From a bacterium (lineage in GTDB: Bacteria; Spirochaetota; Spirochaetia; Treponematales; Rectinemataceae): a stretch of DNA of 36,242 bases. Each line of letters starts with the position of its first letter. Position 1 is the first letter of the stretch. Made by a program: the position numbers and the translations under genes. Under the pieces are notes generated by a model that did no database searches, was not told the DNA's origin, and was given only the letters and a program-made list of their open reading frames with translations. Shown one piece after another: positions 7,666-16,137 of this stretch. The DNA lies in assembly GCA_021782015.1 (NCBI GenBank), contig JAJXVS010000004.1, forward strand, positions 1-36,242, in the 5' to 3' direction.

Positions 7666-8260
7666 CGACGAATCGCCTGATCGCGGTCTCCAGCCTGGCG
7701 AAGGTGGAGAGCGAAAGGAAAATGAGAAGGTCGCCGTCTATCGAGAAGTTCTCGACCTCGAAGCGCGCACGCACGACGATGATGAGTTCGGCGCCGTCGC
7801 GCACGACCCTGAGCACATTCGCGAGGGAGCCTTCGGTATAAAGAGGAACCGTGTAGGTGAGTTCGGAGTGCAGCACATTGACGATGTTGCCGAGAAGGGC
7901 GTTGATGACGATGTTGCCGACCTCGCACAGGGTGCCCGCGCGGATCGAGTCGAGATCCCCGTCGGGCATCGGAATGTCGTTGGTGATGCAATCCACCAGC
8001 TTGCCCGCGTCCGCCGAGGCGAAGACCAGCTCGGCGCTCCCCTCGAAATCCCCGGAAAAACCCATCTCCACCGCCGAGAGTTTTTCGACTCCCCGGAGAA
8101 ACAGAGCCCCTTCGAGATCCTCGGGCCTGACGAGCTCGAGGGACGGGGCGGTGAGGCGAACATGCGAATTGAGCATGGTGTTGAGGACCTCGGCCGCCTT
8201 GCCGATACCAATACCGACGATTTCGGCTATCGGTTCGAGGTTGAACTCGGAAAGACTCAT
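7658..8260 (-). CDS. cheC: CheC-like CheY-phosphate phosphatase
   Basis: 200 residues resembling CheC/CheX/FliY-family phosphatases, which dephosphorylate phospho-CheY. The protein has the two-fold pseudo-repeat of the family. The second active-site helix is intact (Glu113-x-x-Asn116 in 'CEVGNIVINALLGNI'). In the first helix ('IAEIVGIGIGKAAEVLN') the Asn is replaced by Gly16 after Glu13, so probably only one catalytic site works. The start at 8260 forms an ATGA overlap with the receiver gene's stop; a longer upstream reading frame is out of context. Lying between a receiver and a kinase, it probably sets the lifetime of that receiver's phosphorylated state. No MCP or flagellar genes are adjacent, so a chemotaxis role is open. 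Confidence 0.82.
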   Translation of the reverse strand: MSLSEFNLEPIAEIVGIGIGKAAEVLNTMLNSHVRLTAPSLELVRPEDLEGALFLRGVEKLSAVEMGFSGDFEGSAELVFASADAGKLVDCITNDIPMPDGDLDSIRAGTLCEVGNIVINALLGNIVNVLHSELTYTVPLYTEGSLANVLRVVRDGAELIIVVRARFEVENFSIDGDLLIFLSLSTFARLETAIRRFVDG

Positions 8261-8619
8261 GGCAGCTTTCCGAGCACGGCATCGATGCCGGCGAGGAGAT
8301 TGTCCTGGCGAAGGGGCTTGTTGACGACGGCGGCGGCGCCGAGCCCCATGACACGCGCGCGCGTGGTTTCCTGGATGTCGGCCGTGATGACGATGACGGG
8401 CAGGCCGGGATGGCGCACGACGATTTCCCTGAGGACGGTCGGCCCGTCCATGCCGGGCATCAAAAGATCGAGGAGGACGGCGTCGAAGGACTCGCTCGCC
8501 AGAAGGGCGAGGGCTGTCTCTCCGTCCCCGCTGGGAATCGCCTTGTGCTTGTCGCCGAGAAGCCGTGTCACGATCGCTCGGCTGGTCGGTGAATCGTCTA
8601 CTACCAAAAGTTTGGCCAT
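8257..8619 (-). CDS. Single-domain response regulator (CheY-like receiver)
   Basis: 120-residue receiver domain with no output domain. The acidic pocket is Asp8/Asp9, the phospho-acceptor Asp51 in 'LLDLLMPGMDG', and the switch residues Thr79 and Lys101 ('NKP'). It is the first gene of a three-gene unit (receiver, CheC-like, kinase) with overlapping ends, so stoichiometry is likely set by translational coupling. A lone receiver must act by protein-protein contact, on a motor or another enzyme, or as a phosphate relay; the partner cannot be seen here. The ribosome site is weak (AAAGG). Confidence 0.9.
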   Translation of the reverse strand: MAKLLVVDDSPTSRAIVTRLLGDKHKAIPSGDGETALALLASESFDAVLLDLLMPGMDGPTVLREIVVRHPGLPVIVITADIQETTRARVMGLGAAAVVNKPLRQDNLLAGIDAVLGKLP

Positions 8620-8651
8620 GTGCGCCTTTCGTCCCGTAAAAGAACTCCTCT

Positions 8652-8680
8652 ATTGTCGTCGGCGTGACATGAATCGTCAA
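8652..8680 (-). promoter_or_regulatory. Promoter of the receiver-cheC-kinase operon
   Basis: On the minus strand TTGACG (8680-8675) and GACAAT (8657-8652) are separated by 17 bases, about 33 bases before the receiver ATG. The -35 lies 6 bases downstream of the large hairpin that follows the giant gene. Confidence 0.6.
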
Positions 8681-8686
8681 GGTCGG

Positions 8687-8729
8687 GCCGGGGCCGCCCC
8701 TTCGCTGGGAGCGAGGGGACAGCCCCGGC
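8687..8729 (-). terminator. Large GC-rich hairpin after the 2,419-residue gene
   Basis: GCCGGGGC (8722-8729 read on the minus strand) pairs with GCCCCGGC (8687-8694). Inside are a CCCCT/AGGGG stem and a CGCT/AGCG stem closing on a CCC loop. It starts 10 bases after the giant gene's stop codon. No U-tract follows, so termination would rely on hairpin strength or Rho. Confidence 0.6.
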
Positions 8730-8738
8730 ATGCCTCGC

Positions 8739-11700
8739 TCAAAAAATCCCCAGGCGCAAGCCGAAGGAGGGCTTGGGGATGAAGCCCCCCTGGACCACCG
8801 AAGAAAGCACCCATAATTGATATTCGAAATAGATGGAATATTTCCTGAAGGCGGGCATGGTCTTGAGCGTGACCTTGGGAAATTCGACCTGTCCGAACAC
8901 GGAACTCAGCATGAGGCCCCTCGTCGGATCGCCGTTCACGACGGAAAAATAACTGAAATTGGCGCCGAGGCCAAGGCTGAGCGATAGCCATTCCCAGTCG
9001 GGCCCGAAGATAGAGGCCAGCGGGAGGGAATACAGGTTCGCTATGAGCTTGGCGCCGTAGACCGCGCCGCCGAAACTCGAGGCGAGCCCCGTGGTGGCAT
9101 CGACCGTGGGAGCCTGGCCGTATTCGCCCTGGAGCTTCACGTTGTCACCGAAGAAGGTCAGGCCCGCTCCCACCTCCCAATCCGTCGCGCCAAGCACGTG
9201 GCCATCGAGGTAGAGTCCCTGGACGAAGGCCGGAAGTTCATAATTGGACTTATCTCCCTTGCGGAGGATGACCTTGACGCTGTCCATCCCGTTTTCGTCC
9301 TGTGCCGTACCTAATACGTCGATGACCTGGTTCTGGCGCGAGGCCGCCGCGGGGGCCAGCACATCGACCTTCGGAGGCGTCGTGTCGAGACGGTACCAGG
9401 CGGGAGCCGACACCTGACTGCCATCGCCAAAGGTAGCCCGGGCGATCGCGAAGAGGGGACCTTCCGGATAGTTGCCGGTTTCGACGCGATAGCTCCAGGA
9501 GTCCTTGCCCGAGGCCCTTTCCCAGCTTCGACCGCCGTCGAGGCTCACTTCGACGAAGGTGACCGCACGCCGAGCCTCCGTCTTCCGGAAGGCAGCGAGG
9601 GCAGCCTTGTCGGCTGGGTCGGGGGACTCGGCCTTGAAGCCCGCGCGGCCGCGGAGGAAGGGTCGGTAAGAAAGAAAGGTTCCATTCTGGATATTGTCAA
9701 TCGTGACCCAGGGGCCGAGGGCTCGCCAATCGAGACCCTGAACGGGACTCGCGAGGTCGCGGAGCCCATCGACGGAGCACTTCACCGACAAGGCGCGCGG
9801 GCCGGCGGCGGGGGGAGGGCCGGCTGCGGCGGGCGATCCGGGGGCGGCGGGGGGGGGGCTGGCGGCGGCGGGCGTGGCGGCGGGAGGACCGGCGTCGCCC
9901 AAGCCATCTTTGAAGGCATAGTTGAAAATACCTTCGGCATCGGGGTGGACCGTGGCAACGATCCTGCCGTCGAGCAGGATGTCGACCGACTCGACCTTGC
10001 CGTTGGCGTGAAGCCTGCCGCCCAGCGTGAAGGGTCCGTCAATTCTGGCGCCGGGACGGGGAAAGAGAATTTCGATCGACTCGCCTTCGGTCTTGCCAAT
10101 TGCGGTGAAGTCGCGCGTTGCCAGACTCTCGTTGCCCGCACGATCAATCGCGATGAGCCTCACGACGTAGTCGCCCGCGGGCAACGAAGAGATGTCCACC
10201 GATCTCGATTGCACTCGCGACGTATCGAGATCGATTTTCATGATGGGTGGCGAGCCGGCGGCCACGGGGGCGATCTCCAGACGGGCCGCCGAGAGGCCGG
10301 TGTTGTCCGAAACGCGGCCGCTCACCGAAAGGGAAGAGGCAACCTTCTCGCCGTCGAGGGGGCGATCGAGAACGGCCACGGGCGGGGTGTTGTCGACGGT
10401 GATAAGGGCGGCGGCGAGTCCCGGCGTGTCATAGCCATCGACCGGACGCATCAGAACCGCGTGCGGACCGTCGGCCAAGGTGTTCGTATCGAGACGATAG
10501 GCCCAGGAGGTCGTGCCCTCAGGTTCCTGCCAACTAGTACCATTGTCGAAGGAAAGGGCCATCGATGCTATGTCGTTGGCGTCCGAGGCGCTCCCCGAAA
10601 CATCGATGACTCCCCTGACAACTTCGGTGGCGGGGGGCGAGGCGAGAAGGGCGAAGGGTTCCTCCTTCGAAATGCGCCACCTGCGCATGACCGGGTCTCC
10701 GACGACGCCATAGATGTCGGTGGCCTTGATCTCGATGGAGTGCCCGTTGTCCGTCGTGTCGGCCAGCGCGATGGGCAGCGAGAATCCCATGCCCGTGAGC
10801 GGCAGGTTTTGCCATGCGCCATTGTCGAGACGATACGAAATCGACGCTACCCCATCATCGTCGAAGGCGACGCCGGAGACGGCGAAATCCTGGCGCAACA
10901 CCTCGTTGTCGGAGGGTGCGTTTATCTCGACGACGGGCTTGTCGGCCTGGATATCGATTGTGAGTTTTGGTCGAAAGATCGCGACATTGCCTGCCGCGTC
11001 GACGGCCCTGAAGCCGGCTCCTTCGGGAAGTGGATCGGGGAGCGTCGAGAGATCGAGGCTGGCGCCGAAGGCGCGGAGTCCGTCGACCTTCTCCGCCTTC
11101 GCGTCGGGGGCCGCGAGGAAGTCCACGGTCGTGACCCGGCCGGCATCGCTCACCTCGCCCACGAAGGTCGTCAGACCATTGACGGCTACATCGGGGTCAG
11201 GCAGGACCTGGGTGAAGATGGGCGCGACGGTGTCCTTCGTGAAGACGCGCGTCAGGACGGCGCTGCGTCCGGCCGCGTCTTCCATCCGCAACATGAGGGC
11301 CACCGTGCCATCATCCGGCTCGAGCTTGACGGTCGAATCGAAGGGCCAGCTTGCGGCGAGGGGTGCGGTGGGGGCGAGGGGTGCGGTGGGGGCGGCGGGG
11401 GCGGCGGGTGCGGGTGATGGTGTCGCGGGGGCGGCGGGGGCGGCGGGTGCGGGTGATGGTGTCGCGGGGGCGGCGGGGGCGGCGCCCCCAACGGACTTGG
11501 CGAGTCCGACCCAGGTGCTGCCATCGAAGGAATATTCAACCTTCACAATTGCTTCTTTCCCCGATTCGGCGGTCCCTGCGATCCTGAGACTGGCCCCTTT
11601 CCAGTCGAGGTCAGCCGGAGCGGAAAGCGTGAGCACGGGGGGCGTCGCATCGATGAAAAAGGTCGCGGGCCCCCAATCAAAGACGTCGCCGTCGATGGTG

Positions 11701-14700
11701 GTGACCTCGACTTTTGTTGGAGGCGTGGTGCCTTCGCCCTTGGCCGCCAGCCTGACGATGGGGCCCGCGAAGGATGCGGCGAGAATGGATGTCGGGGGCA
11801 CGAGCTCCACCTGCTTGATCGCGCGCCCATTGAAGCGTCCGACGAGGTCTTCGCCCGGCGCCATGAGGGCCTTCATCTCGCCACCGGCCGCTGCGATGCG
11901 CTGGTCGGCGAACCGGAGCCCCTCGGCGTCGTCCACGCCACCCTTGGCCGGCACTATCGAGACGAAGACGAAATCGCGAGAGGTGGAAAGGCCGGCCATA
12001 TCCTTTGTCGTCAGTGTTATGACATTTTTGCCGTAGGGCAGGCCGCCGAGGGAGAGGGTGAATGGAATCGCCCCCCCCTGCGCGACTGCCTGGCCCGGCG
12101 CTGATGACTTGCCTGGCGCGTCGGCCCTGCCGAGCACGGCCGACGCCGGCTTTCCATCGATGGAGCATTCGAGTGTGGCGAGGCCGTTGGGCGCCTCGAG
12201 TTCGCCGCCGAAGAAGAATTGGGCGCCAAGGGTGAAGAGTGCCCCTGGCGCGAAGGCGGTTTTGGTCTTGGCGTCGCCGATGGCAAGAGCCCCGAATGAG
12301 GGCGCGGGGCCTTGGACGAGAATTGCCCGCTTCACTTCGCTCTTGTGGCCGCCGGCATCGGTCGATACGGCGGCGAGAAGATGGGTGCCGGGCGAGAGTG
12401 CGGGAAGGGCGACTGCAACCGCGCCCGCGTCTGAACTCGCGATACTCGCGCCATCGATTTCGAGGGACAGGCCGACAGGCCCTTCGGGACCGATGGCCCT
12501 GGCGGAGATCCTATCGCCTGCCTGAAGGAATTTGGCGTCGGAGCCAAACTCGATCGTGGGAGCAGGCCGGGCTGCGACCGCATCGTAGGCTATCTTGACC
12601 GGCAAGGTGGTCGTGTTGCCGGCCAGGTCTTTCGCGACAAGGCTTCCTTGAAAGGCCGCGCCCTTGAGCGCTGTCGCGGGATCGATGAGGACCGCGAACC
12701 ATGTGGCTCCGCTCGCGGCACCGAGATCCTTCATGCTTCCTTGGCCCGTCGACCAGCCGAGCGAGGCGAGGGCGCTATCATCGCTCGCCTGCACGACGAC
12801 GGGAACGAGGCCGGTCACCGGGGTCGAGGCTGCTGCCGGTCCGGCGAGAATCAGAGTCGGCGGAGCATTGTCGACGTAGATATCCAGCGATCCGTAACGC
12901 GTTCCGCCGGCGAAATCTTCCACCTTGAAAAGGAGTCGTCCCGCACCGGGATGTAGCTGCTTGGCTGTATCGAGCACGATGGTGACGGGCATCGTCGACA
13001 GGGCATTCTTCTGATCCTTAACGGCGCCGATGGGTATCCAGGTTCCGCCTTTGTCGAGGCTCAAGGATAGGGCCTTGATGCCAGACGAGCCGGCCGCACC
13101 ACCCGCACCACCCGCACCAGATGCGCCACCCGCGGCAGACGCACCTCCGACAATCGAGACGATGCCTTTGAGCGAAAGGGTTCCCGAGACCAATAGGCGG
13201 GCGCCGAAACGCGAGTCGGAATCGGCGGCGTTTTGATCGGCCAAGGTCGGGATGAGGGCGGCAAGCTTGCGGGTCCCGGCCGAGCCTGTAAGTTCGATTT
13301 TGCCTTCGTCCGCCGCCGGGCGAATCGTCAGGGTATCGGCGGGAAGTGCGCGGACCGCGCCGGCCTCGATCGTAACGGTGGGCGCGGCGATGGTCACATT
13401 TCCCGCCCTATCCGTCACGCGCCAGCTTGATTTCGGAAAGGCGGAGAAATTGACAGTTGTCACAATCCATCCGCCCTGAGTCTCCACAGGCTGCCAACTG
13501 GTCCCGTCGAGGGCATATTCCACCGTGGCGATGCCGGCCGGATCGGAAAGCCTCGCGATGACGGCCTCGGTGCCGGACACCCTGGAACCCGCGGCTGGCG
13601 CTACGAAATCTACCTTCGGAGCCGTCGTCTCAAGTCCCAACGCCACATAGGCCCTCCCCAGGTTACCCGCGACATCGGTAGCGTCGACCTCCACATCAGC
13701 CAGGCCTCCTCCGAGATCGGAAGGATTCACCGTAAAGGAGAAGTCGCCATTCGCTTCGACCTTGAGTTCGTGCTGGGGGCCGGAAGGCGCGACCCGCCAG
13801 GACAGGGAGGCAAGGCCCCCCGAGTCGGCGGCATGCCCTTTGACATCGACCGCGTCCCGGGAGAGCGTGCCCTGGGCAGGCGAATCGATCGCCAGGGTGG
13901 GCGCCGTCGTATCGGTGACGAAGGTCCATGGTCCGGCTGCGAACTCGTGGCCCTTCTTAGTAGTTACGATTACTTTTTCCAGTCCCGTCCGGCCCTCCCC
14001 CGCCGCCGCGATGGAAATGGCGGGGCCGTCGAAGGTGGGCGCCAAAAGGCCCGTCTCGGGCTCGAGCCTGACCGAGGCGATCTCCTCGCGCCAGAAAACG
14101 CCGACGAAGGGGTCGGTCCGCCCGAGGGTCACCGTACCGCCCGCCGCGCGAGACTCATCGAAGGTAAAGCCCGTGTCCTCGCGCGGCGAGGCATAATCAG
14201 TCACATAGAGCAAGGCCTTTCCGCCCCAGCTGTTCCCGAAACCATCGGCGATCTCGATCGTGATCGCCGCGAAACCATAGGGGAAGGAAGGATCGATCGG
14301 GATGCGCCAGGAGAAATCCGTTGCGCCTGCGCCCTTGACGAGGTCCAGCTTGCGACTCGGGCCCTCCCCTATCCGCCACTCTGCCCGCGTGAGGGGATTG
14401 GGGGCGGTAACTTTCCCGACAAGGCTCTCGCCGTCGTCCACGGCGACGACCGCCCCCTGTGTGAAGTCGCGCAGGGCCGGGCCAGGCGTGGCGGCGCCCG
14501 GCTTGGCTGCAGCAGGCTTGGCGGCGCCCGGCTTGGCTGCAGCAGGCGTGGCGGCGCCTGGCGTCAAGGAATCAATTGTCAAGGTTCCGGGCCCCTTGTC
14601 GAAGTTGAAGACGACGATCGCCGGATCCCCCAGGACGCCGAAGCTATCGCGTCCGACGACGGCCAGGCTGTGCTTGCCCGAGGCGAGATCTGGAAGGTCG

Positions 14701-15998
14701 AAGACAAAGGATCCGTCCGCCCTGGCCTCCCGCTGCGCTCCGCCGTCCACCGACCAGAGCACTGCGCTCGCTCCGTCTTCGTCGGCGATACTGCCATATA
14801 CCCTGTCGCCCGCCTTCGCCGTCCCGCCAGCCTTAGGATACGCGATGCGCACCAGTGGCTTGTCCGCCTGGCGGTCGATCTTGCGGTTCACCACGAAGGT
14901 CGAAATGTTGCCCGCGAAATCCTCGGCGCTCAGCGTGACGAGAAACTGGTCGGCCTTGACCTCGCGCGCATTGAAGGTCTTCTCGAAAAAAGGATCGCCT
15001 TTGCGGAGTTCGATGTCGCCCTTGCCAAGCCCGGGCCCCTCCCAACTCAGGCGCTTGATGCCAACGACGTCCCTCACCGAGCCGGCCACCATGACGCTGC
15101 CGTGCACCGCCCGGGTGGGGAGGGGCCGGACGATCGAAAAGGCCGGCTTGGCATTCGCCACCATGAGAAGATAGGCGGTGCTGCCAAGGGAGCCCACCCC
15201 GTCGTGGCTTCTGAACTGGAGGAGTTCCGGCCCGTCCTTCAGTTTCCTTGAATCGACAACTGTCTGAAAATCCACCTTCGTCGGATTCTTGCCACGCTTG
15301 AGATCGAGCTTCGACCAAAGCTTGCCGCCGTCGACCGACAGCTCAAGGTCGCGGACTCCGTTGGCGTCGCTCACCGTGCCGTCGACCTTCACGGTCCCGG
15401 TCACGAGGGAACCCGGGGCCGGGGTTCTCACATCGACCACGGGCTTGAAATGATCGAGGTCGAAGGCCACCTTGACGGCCGGCCCGACCAGGCCGTTGAT
15501 GTCCGTTCCGCGTACCGAGATCGTTCTTCTGCCGTCGGGTACCAGTTTGGTATTAACTGTGAGCATCCAGAGGTCGGTGCCCCGCGCCTGAACATAGGGA
15601 CCGTCGTCTATCGCAACCTCAACCTTGCGGACCCCATCGTCGTCGGAGCAAATACCGACAATTGTGAGGTCTCCTCCGACCCGCTGGGCCGGCAGGGGAT
15701 TGAGGACGTGCACTATCGGGAGATCGGATTTCGGGTCGATGAAAATGTTGAAAGGGCCGCCCACGGCGATATTGCCTGCCCTGTCCTTGCCTTCGACGAG
15801 AATGTTGTACTTGCCGGTGGGGAAGCCGTCGATCGTGAAGCGCGATTCCCAGTTGGCCGTGCCCACCGCCAACTGCTCGACCGGCTTGGTCTGGGCCATC
15901 GCCGGGGCGGTGAGAAAAAGCGTGACAAGGGCGGCGACGATCGCCCCGCCTTTCCTGTTCGCCGCCTGGGCCGGTCTCTCGTTCGCGCCGTGCATCAT
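8739..15998 (-). CDS. Giant secreted Ig-repeat protein with C-terminal outer-membrane barrel
   Basis: About 2,419 residues. A Sec signal peptide (cleavage probably at 'AMA-Q') is followed by some twenty or so bacterial Ig-like domains. Typical linkers are 'IDTTPP'/'DTTAP'-like and typical strand motifs are 'VSGTVSDANGV' and 'DRAGN'. Three Pro/Ala-rich hinges interrupt them (about residues 479-504, 1504-1549 and 2034-2066), plus a Gly/Ala/Ser-rich loop near 950-971. The last 165 residues or so (from about 2253) change character to alternating aromatic/hydrophobic strands and end in Phe, the signature of an outer-membrane beta-barrel of perhaps eight strands. The likely role is a long surface or periplasmic fibre anchored by its own barrel; function and ligand are unknown. 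GGAG lies 6 bases before ATG 15998; an in-frame ATG at 16010 has no ribosome site. Confidence 0.85.
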   Translation of the reverse strand: MMHGANERPAQAANRKGGAIVAALVTLFLTAPAMAQTKPVEQLAVGTANWESRFTIDGFPTGKYNILVEGKDRAGNIAVGGPFNIFIDPKSDLPIVHVLNPLPAQRVGGDLTIVGICSDDDGVRKVEVAIDDGPYVQARGTDLWMLTVNTKLVPDGRRTISVRGTDINGLVGPAVKVAFDLDHFKPVVDVRTPAPGSLVTGTVKVDGTVSDANGVRDLELSVDGGKLWSKLDLKRGKNPTKVDFQTVVDSRKLKDGPELLQFRSHDGVGSLGSTAYLLMVANAKPAFSIVRPLPTRAVHGSVMVAGSVRDVVGIKRLSWEGPGLGKGDIELRKGDPFFEKTFNAREVKADQFLVTLSAEDFAGNISTFVVNRKIDRQADKPLVRIAYPKAGGTAKAGDRVYGSIADEDGASAVLWSVDGGAQREARADGSFVFDLPDLASGKHSLAVVGRDSFGVLGDPAIVVFNFDKGPGTLTIDSLTPGAATPAAAKPGAAKPAAAKPGAATPGPALRDFTQGAVVAVDDGESLVGKVTAPNPLTRAEWRIGEGPSRKLDLVKGAGATDFSWRIPIDPSFPYGFAAITIEIADGFGNSWGGKALLYVTDYASPREDTGFTFDESRAAGGTVTLGRTDPFVGVFWREEIASVRLEPETGLLAPTFDGPAISIAAAGEGRTGLEKVIVTTKKGHEFAAGPWTFVTDTTAPTLAIDSPAQGTLSRDAVDVKGHAADSGGLASLSWRVAPSGPQHELKVEANGDFSFTVNPSDLGGGLADVEVDATDVAGNLGRAYVALGLETTAPKVDFVAPAAGSRVSGTEAVIARLSDPAGIATVEYALDGTSWQPVETQGGWIVTTVNFSAFPKSSWRVTDRAGNVTIAAPTVTIEAGAVRALPADTLTIRPAADEGKIELTGSAGTRKLAALIPTLADQNAADSDSRFGARLLVSGTLSLKGIVSIVGGASAAGGASGAGGAGGAAGSSGIKALSLSLDKGGTWIPIGAVKDQKNALSTMPVTIVLDTAKQLHPGAGRLLFKVEDFAGGTRYGSLDIYVDNAPPTLILAGPAAASTPVTGLVPVVVQASDDSALASLGWSTGQGSMKDLGAASGATWFAVLIDPATALKGAAFQGSLVAKDLAGNTTTLPVKIAYDAVAARPAPTIEFGSDAKFLQAGDRISARAIGPEGPVGLSLEIDGASIASSDAGAVAVALPALSPGTHLLAAVSTDAGGHKSEVKRAILVQGPAPSFGALAIGDAKTKTAFAPGALFTLGAQFFFGGELEAPNGLATLECSIDGKPASAVLGRADAPGKSSAPGQAVAQGGAIPFTLSLGGLPYGKNVITLTTKDMAGLSTSRDFVFVSIVPAKGGVDDAEGLRFADQRIAAAGGEMKALMAPGEDLVGRFNGRAIKQVELVPPTSILAASFAGPIVRLAAKGEGTTPPTKVEVTTIDGDVFDWGPATFFIDATPPVLTLSAPADLDWKGASLRIAGTAESGKEAIVKVEYSFDGSTWVGLAKSVGGAAPAAPATPSPAPAAPAAPATPSPAPAAPAAPTAPLAPTAPLAASWPFDSTVKLEPDDGTVALMLRMEDAAGRSAVLTRVFTKDTVAPIFTQVLPDPDVAVNGLTTFVGEVSDAGRVTTVDFLAAPDAKAEKVDGLRAFGASLDLSTLPDPLPEGAGFRAVDAAGNVAIFRPKLTIDIQADKPVVEINAPSDNEVLRQDFAVSGVAFDDDGVASISYRLDNGAWQNLPLTGMGFSLPIALADTTDNGHSIEIKATDIYGVVGDPVMRRWRISKEEPFALLASPPATEVVRGVIDVSGSASDANDIASMALSFDNGTSWQEPEGTTSWAYRLDTNTLADGPHAVLMRPVDGYDTPGLAAALITVDNTPPVAVLDRPLDGEKVASSLSVSGRVSDNTGLSAARLEIAPVAAGSPPIMKIDLDTSRVQSRSVDISSLPAGDYVVRLIAIDRAGNESLATRDFTAIGKTEGESIEILFPRPGARIDGPFTLGGRLHANGKVESVDILLDGRIVATVHPDAEGIFNYAFKDGLGDAGPPAATPAAASPPPAAPGSPAAAGPPPAAGPRALSVKCSVDGLRDLASPVQGLDWRALGPWVTIDNIQNGTFLSYRPFLRGRAGFKAESPDPADKAALAAFRKTEARRAVTFVEVSLDGGRSWERASGKDSWSYRVETGNYPEGPLFAIARATFGDGSQVSAPAWYRLDTTPPKVDVLAPAAASRQNQVIDVLGTAQDENGMDSVKVILRKGDKSNYELPAFVQGLYLDGHVLGATDWEVGAGLTFFGDNVKLQGEYGQAPTVDATTGLASSFGGAVYGAKLIANLYSLPLASIFGPDWEWLSLSLGLGANFSYFSVVNGDPTRGLMLSSVFGQVEFPKVTLKTMPAFRKYSIYFEYQLWVLSSVVQGGFIPKPSFGLRLGIF
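11395..11485 (-). repeat. 39-base tandem repeat encoding a Pro/Ala hinge
   Basis: The block containing GGGTGATGGTGTCGCGGGGG recurs at 11412 and 11451, a 39-base period (13 codons). On the minus strand it encodes PAAPATPSPAPAA twice, continuing into a related PTAPLA repeat toward 11350. The period is a multiple of three, so copy-number changes would keep the frame. Confidence 0.85.
14485..14562 (-). repeat. 30-base tandem repeat encoding a Pro/Ala/Lys hinge
   Basis: Units at 14485-14514 and 14515-14544 differ at one visible base, and a partial third follows. They encode PGAATPAAAK-type decapeptides between two Ig-like domains of the giant secreted protein. The 30-base period is frame-preserving. 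Confidence 0.85.
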
Positions 15999-16053
15999 CG
16001 TTCGCTCCATTCGCGCTGCGGGATCGACGATGGACCGCCCTCGCGCTGAGCGA

Positions 16054-16083
16054 CCCCGGGCGGCGCCTTGGCGCGACCCGGGG
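16054..16083 (-). terminator. Hairpin between the CBS-ACT gene and the giant gene
   Basis: CCCCGGG (16054-16060) pairs with CCCGGGG (16077-16083), and inside it GCGCC pairs with GGCGC. It lies 54 bases past the CBS-ACT stop and about 55 bases before the giant gene's start. It could terminate the first or sit in the leader of the second. No U-tract is present. Confidence 0.45.
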
Positions 16084-16137
16084 CGGAGTTCGACTATCGC
16101 CTTTCAGAAATATCGGCAGTATACAGAAGGAAGGCCC

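Noticed and set aside
8261-8731. Upstream extension of the CheC-like frame
   Set aside because: It is antisense-like shadow over the receiver gene in another frame; ATG 8260 gives a family-length protein and an ATGA overlap.
9945-11417. 490-codon frame antisense to the giant secreted protein
   Set aside because: A product of high GC; composition is unlike a protein and the opposite strand encodes clear Ig domains.
11395-14562. Tandem repeats of 30-39 bases that might be read as a CRISPR array
   Set aside because: Units are contiguous with no spacers, are in frame, and encode Pro/Ala hinges within a gene.
13770-15251. 493-codon frame antisense to the giant secreted protein
   Set aside because: Same reason; no motif, no ribosome site, and it lies wholly within the Ig-encoding frame.
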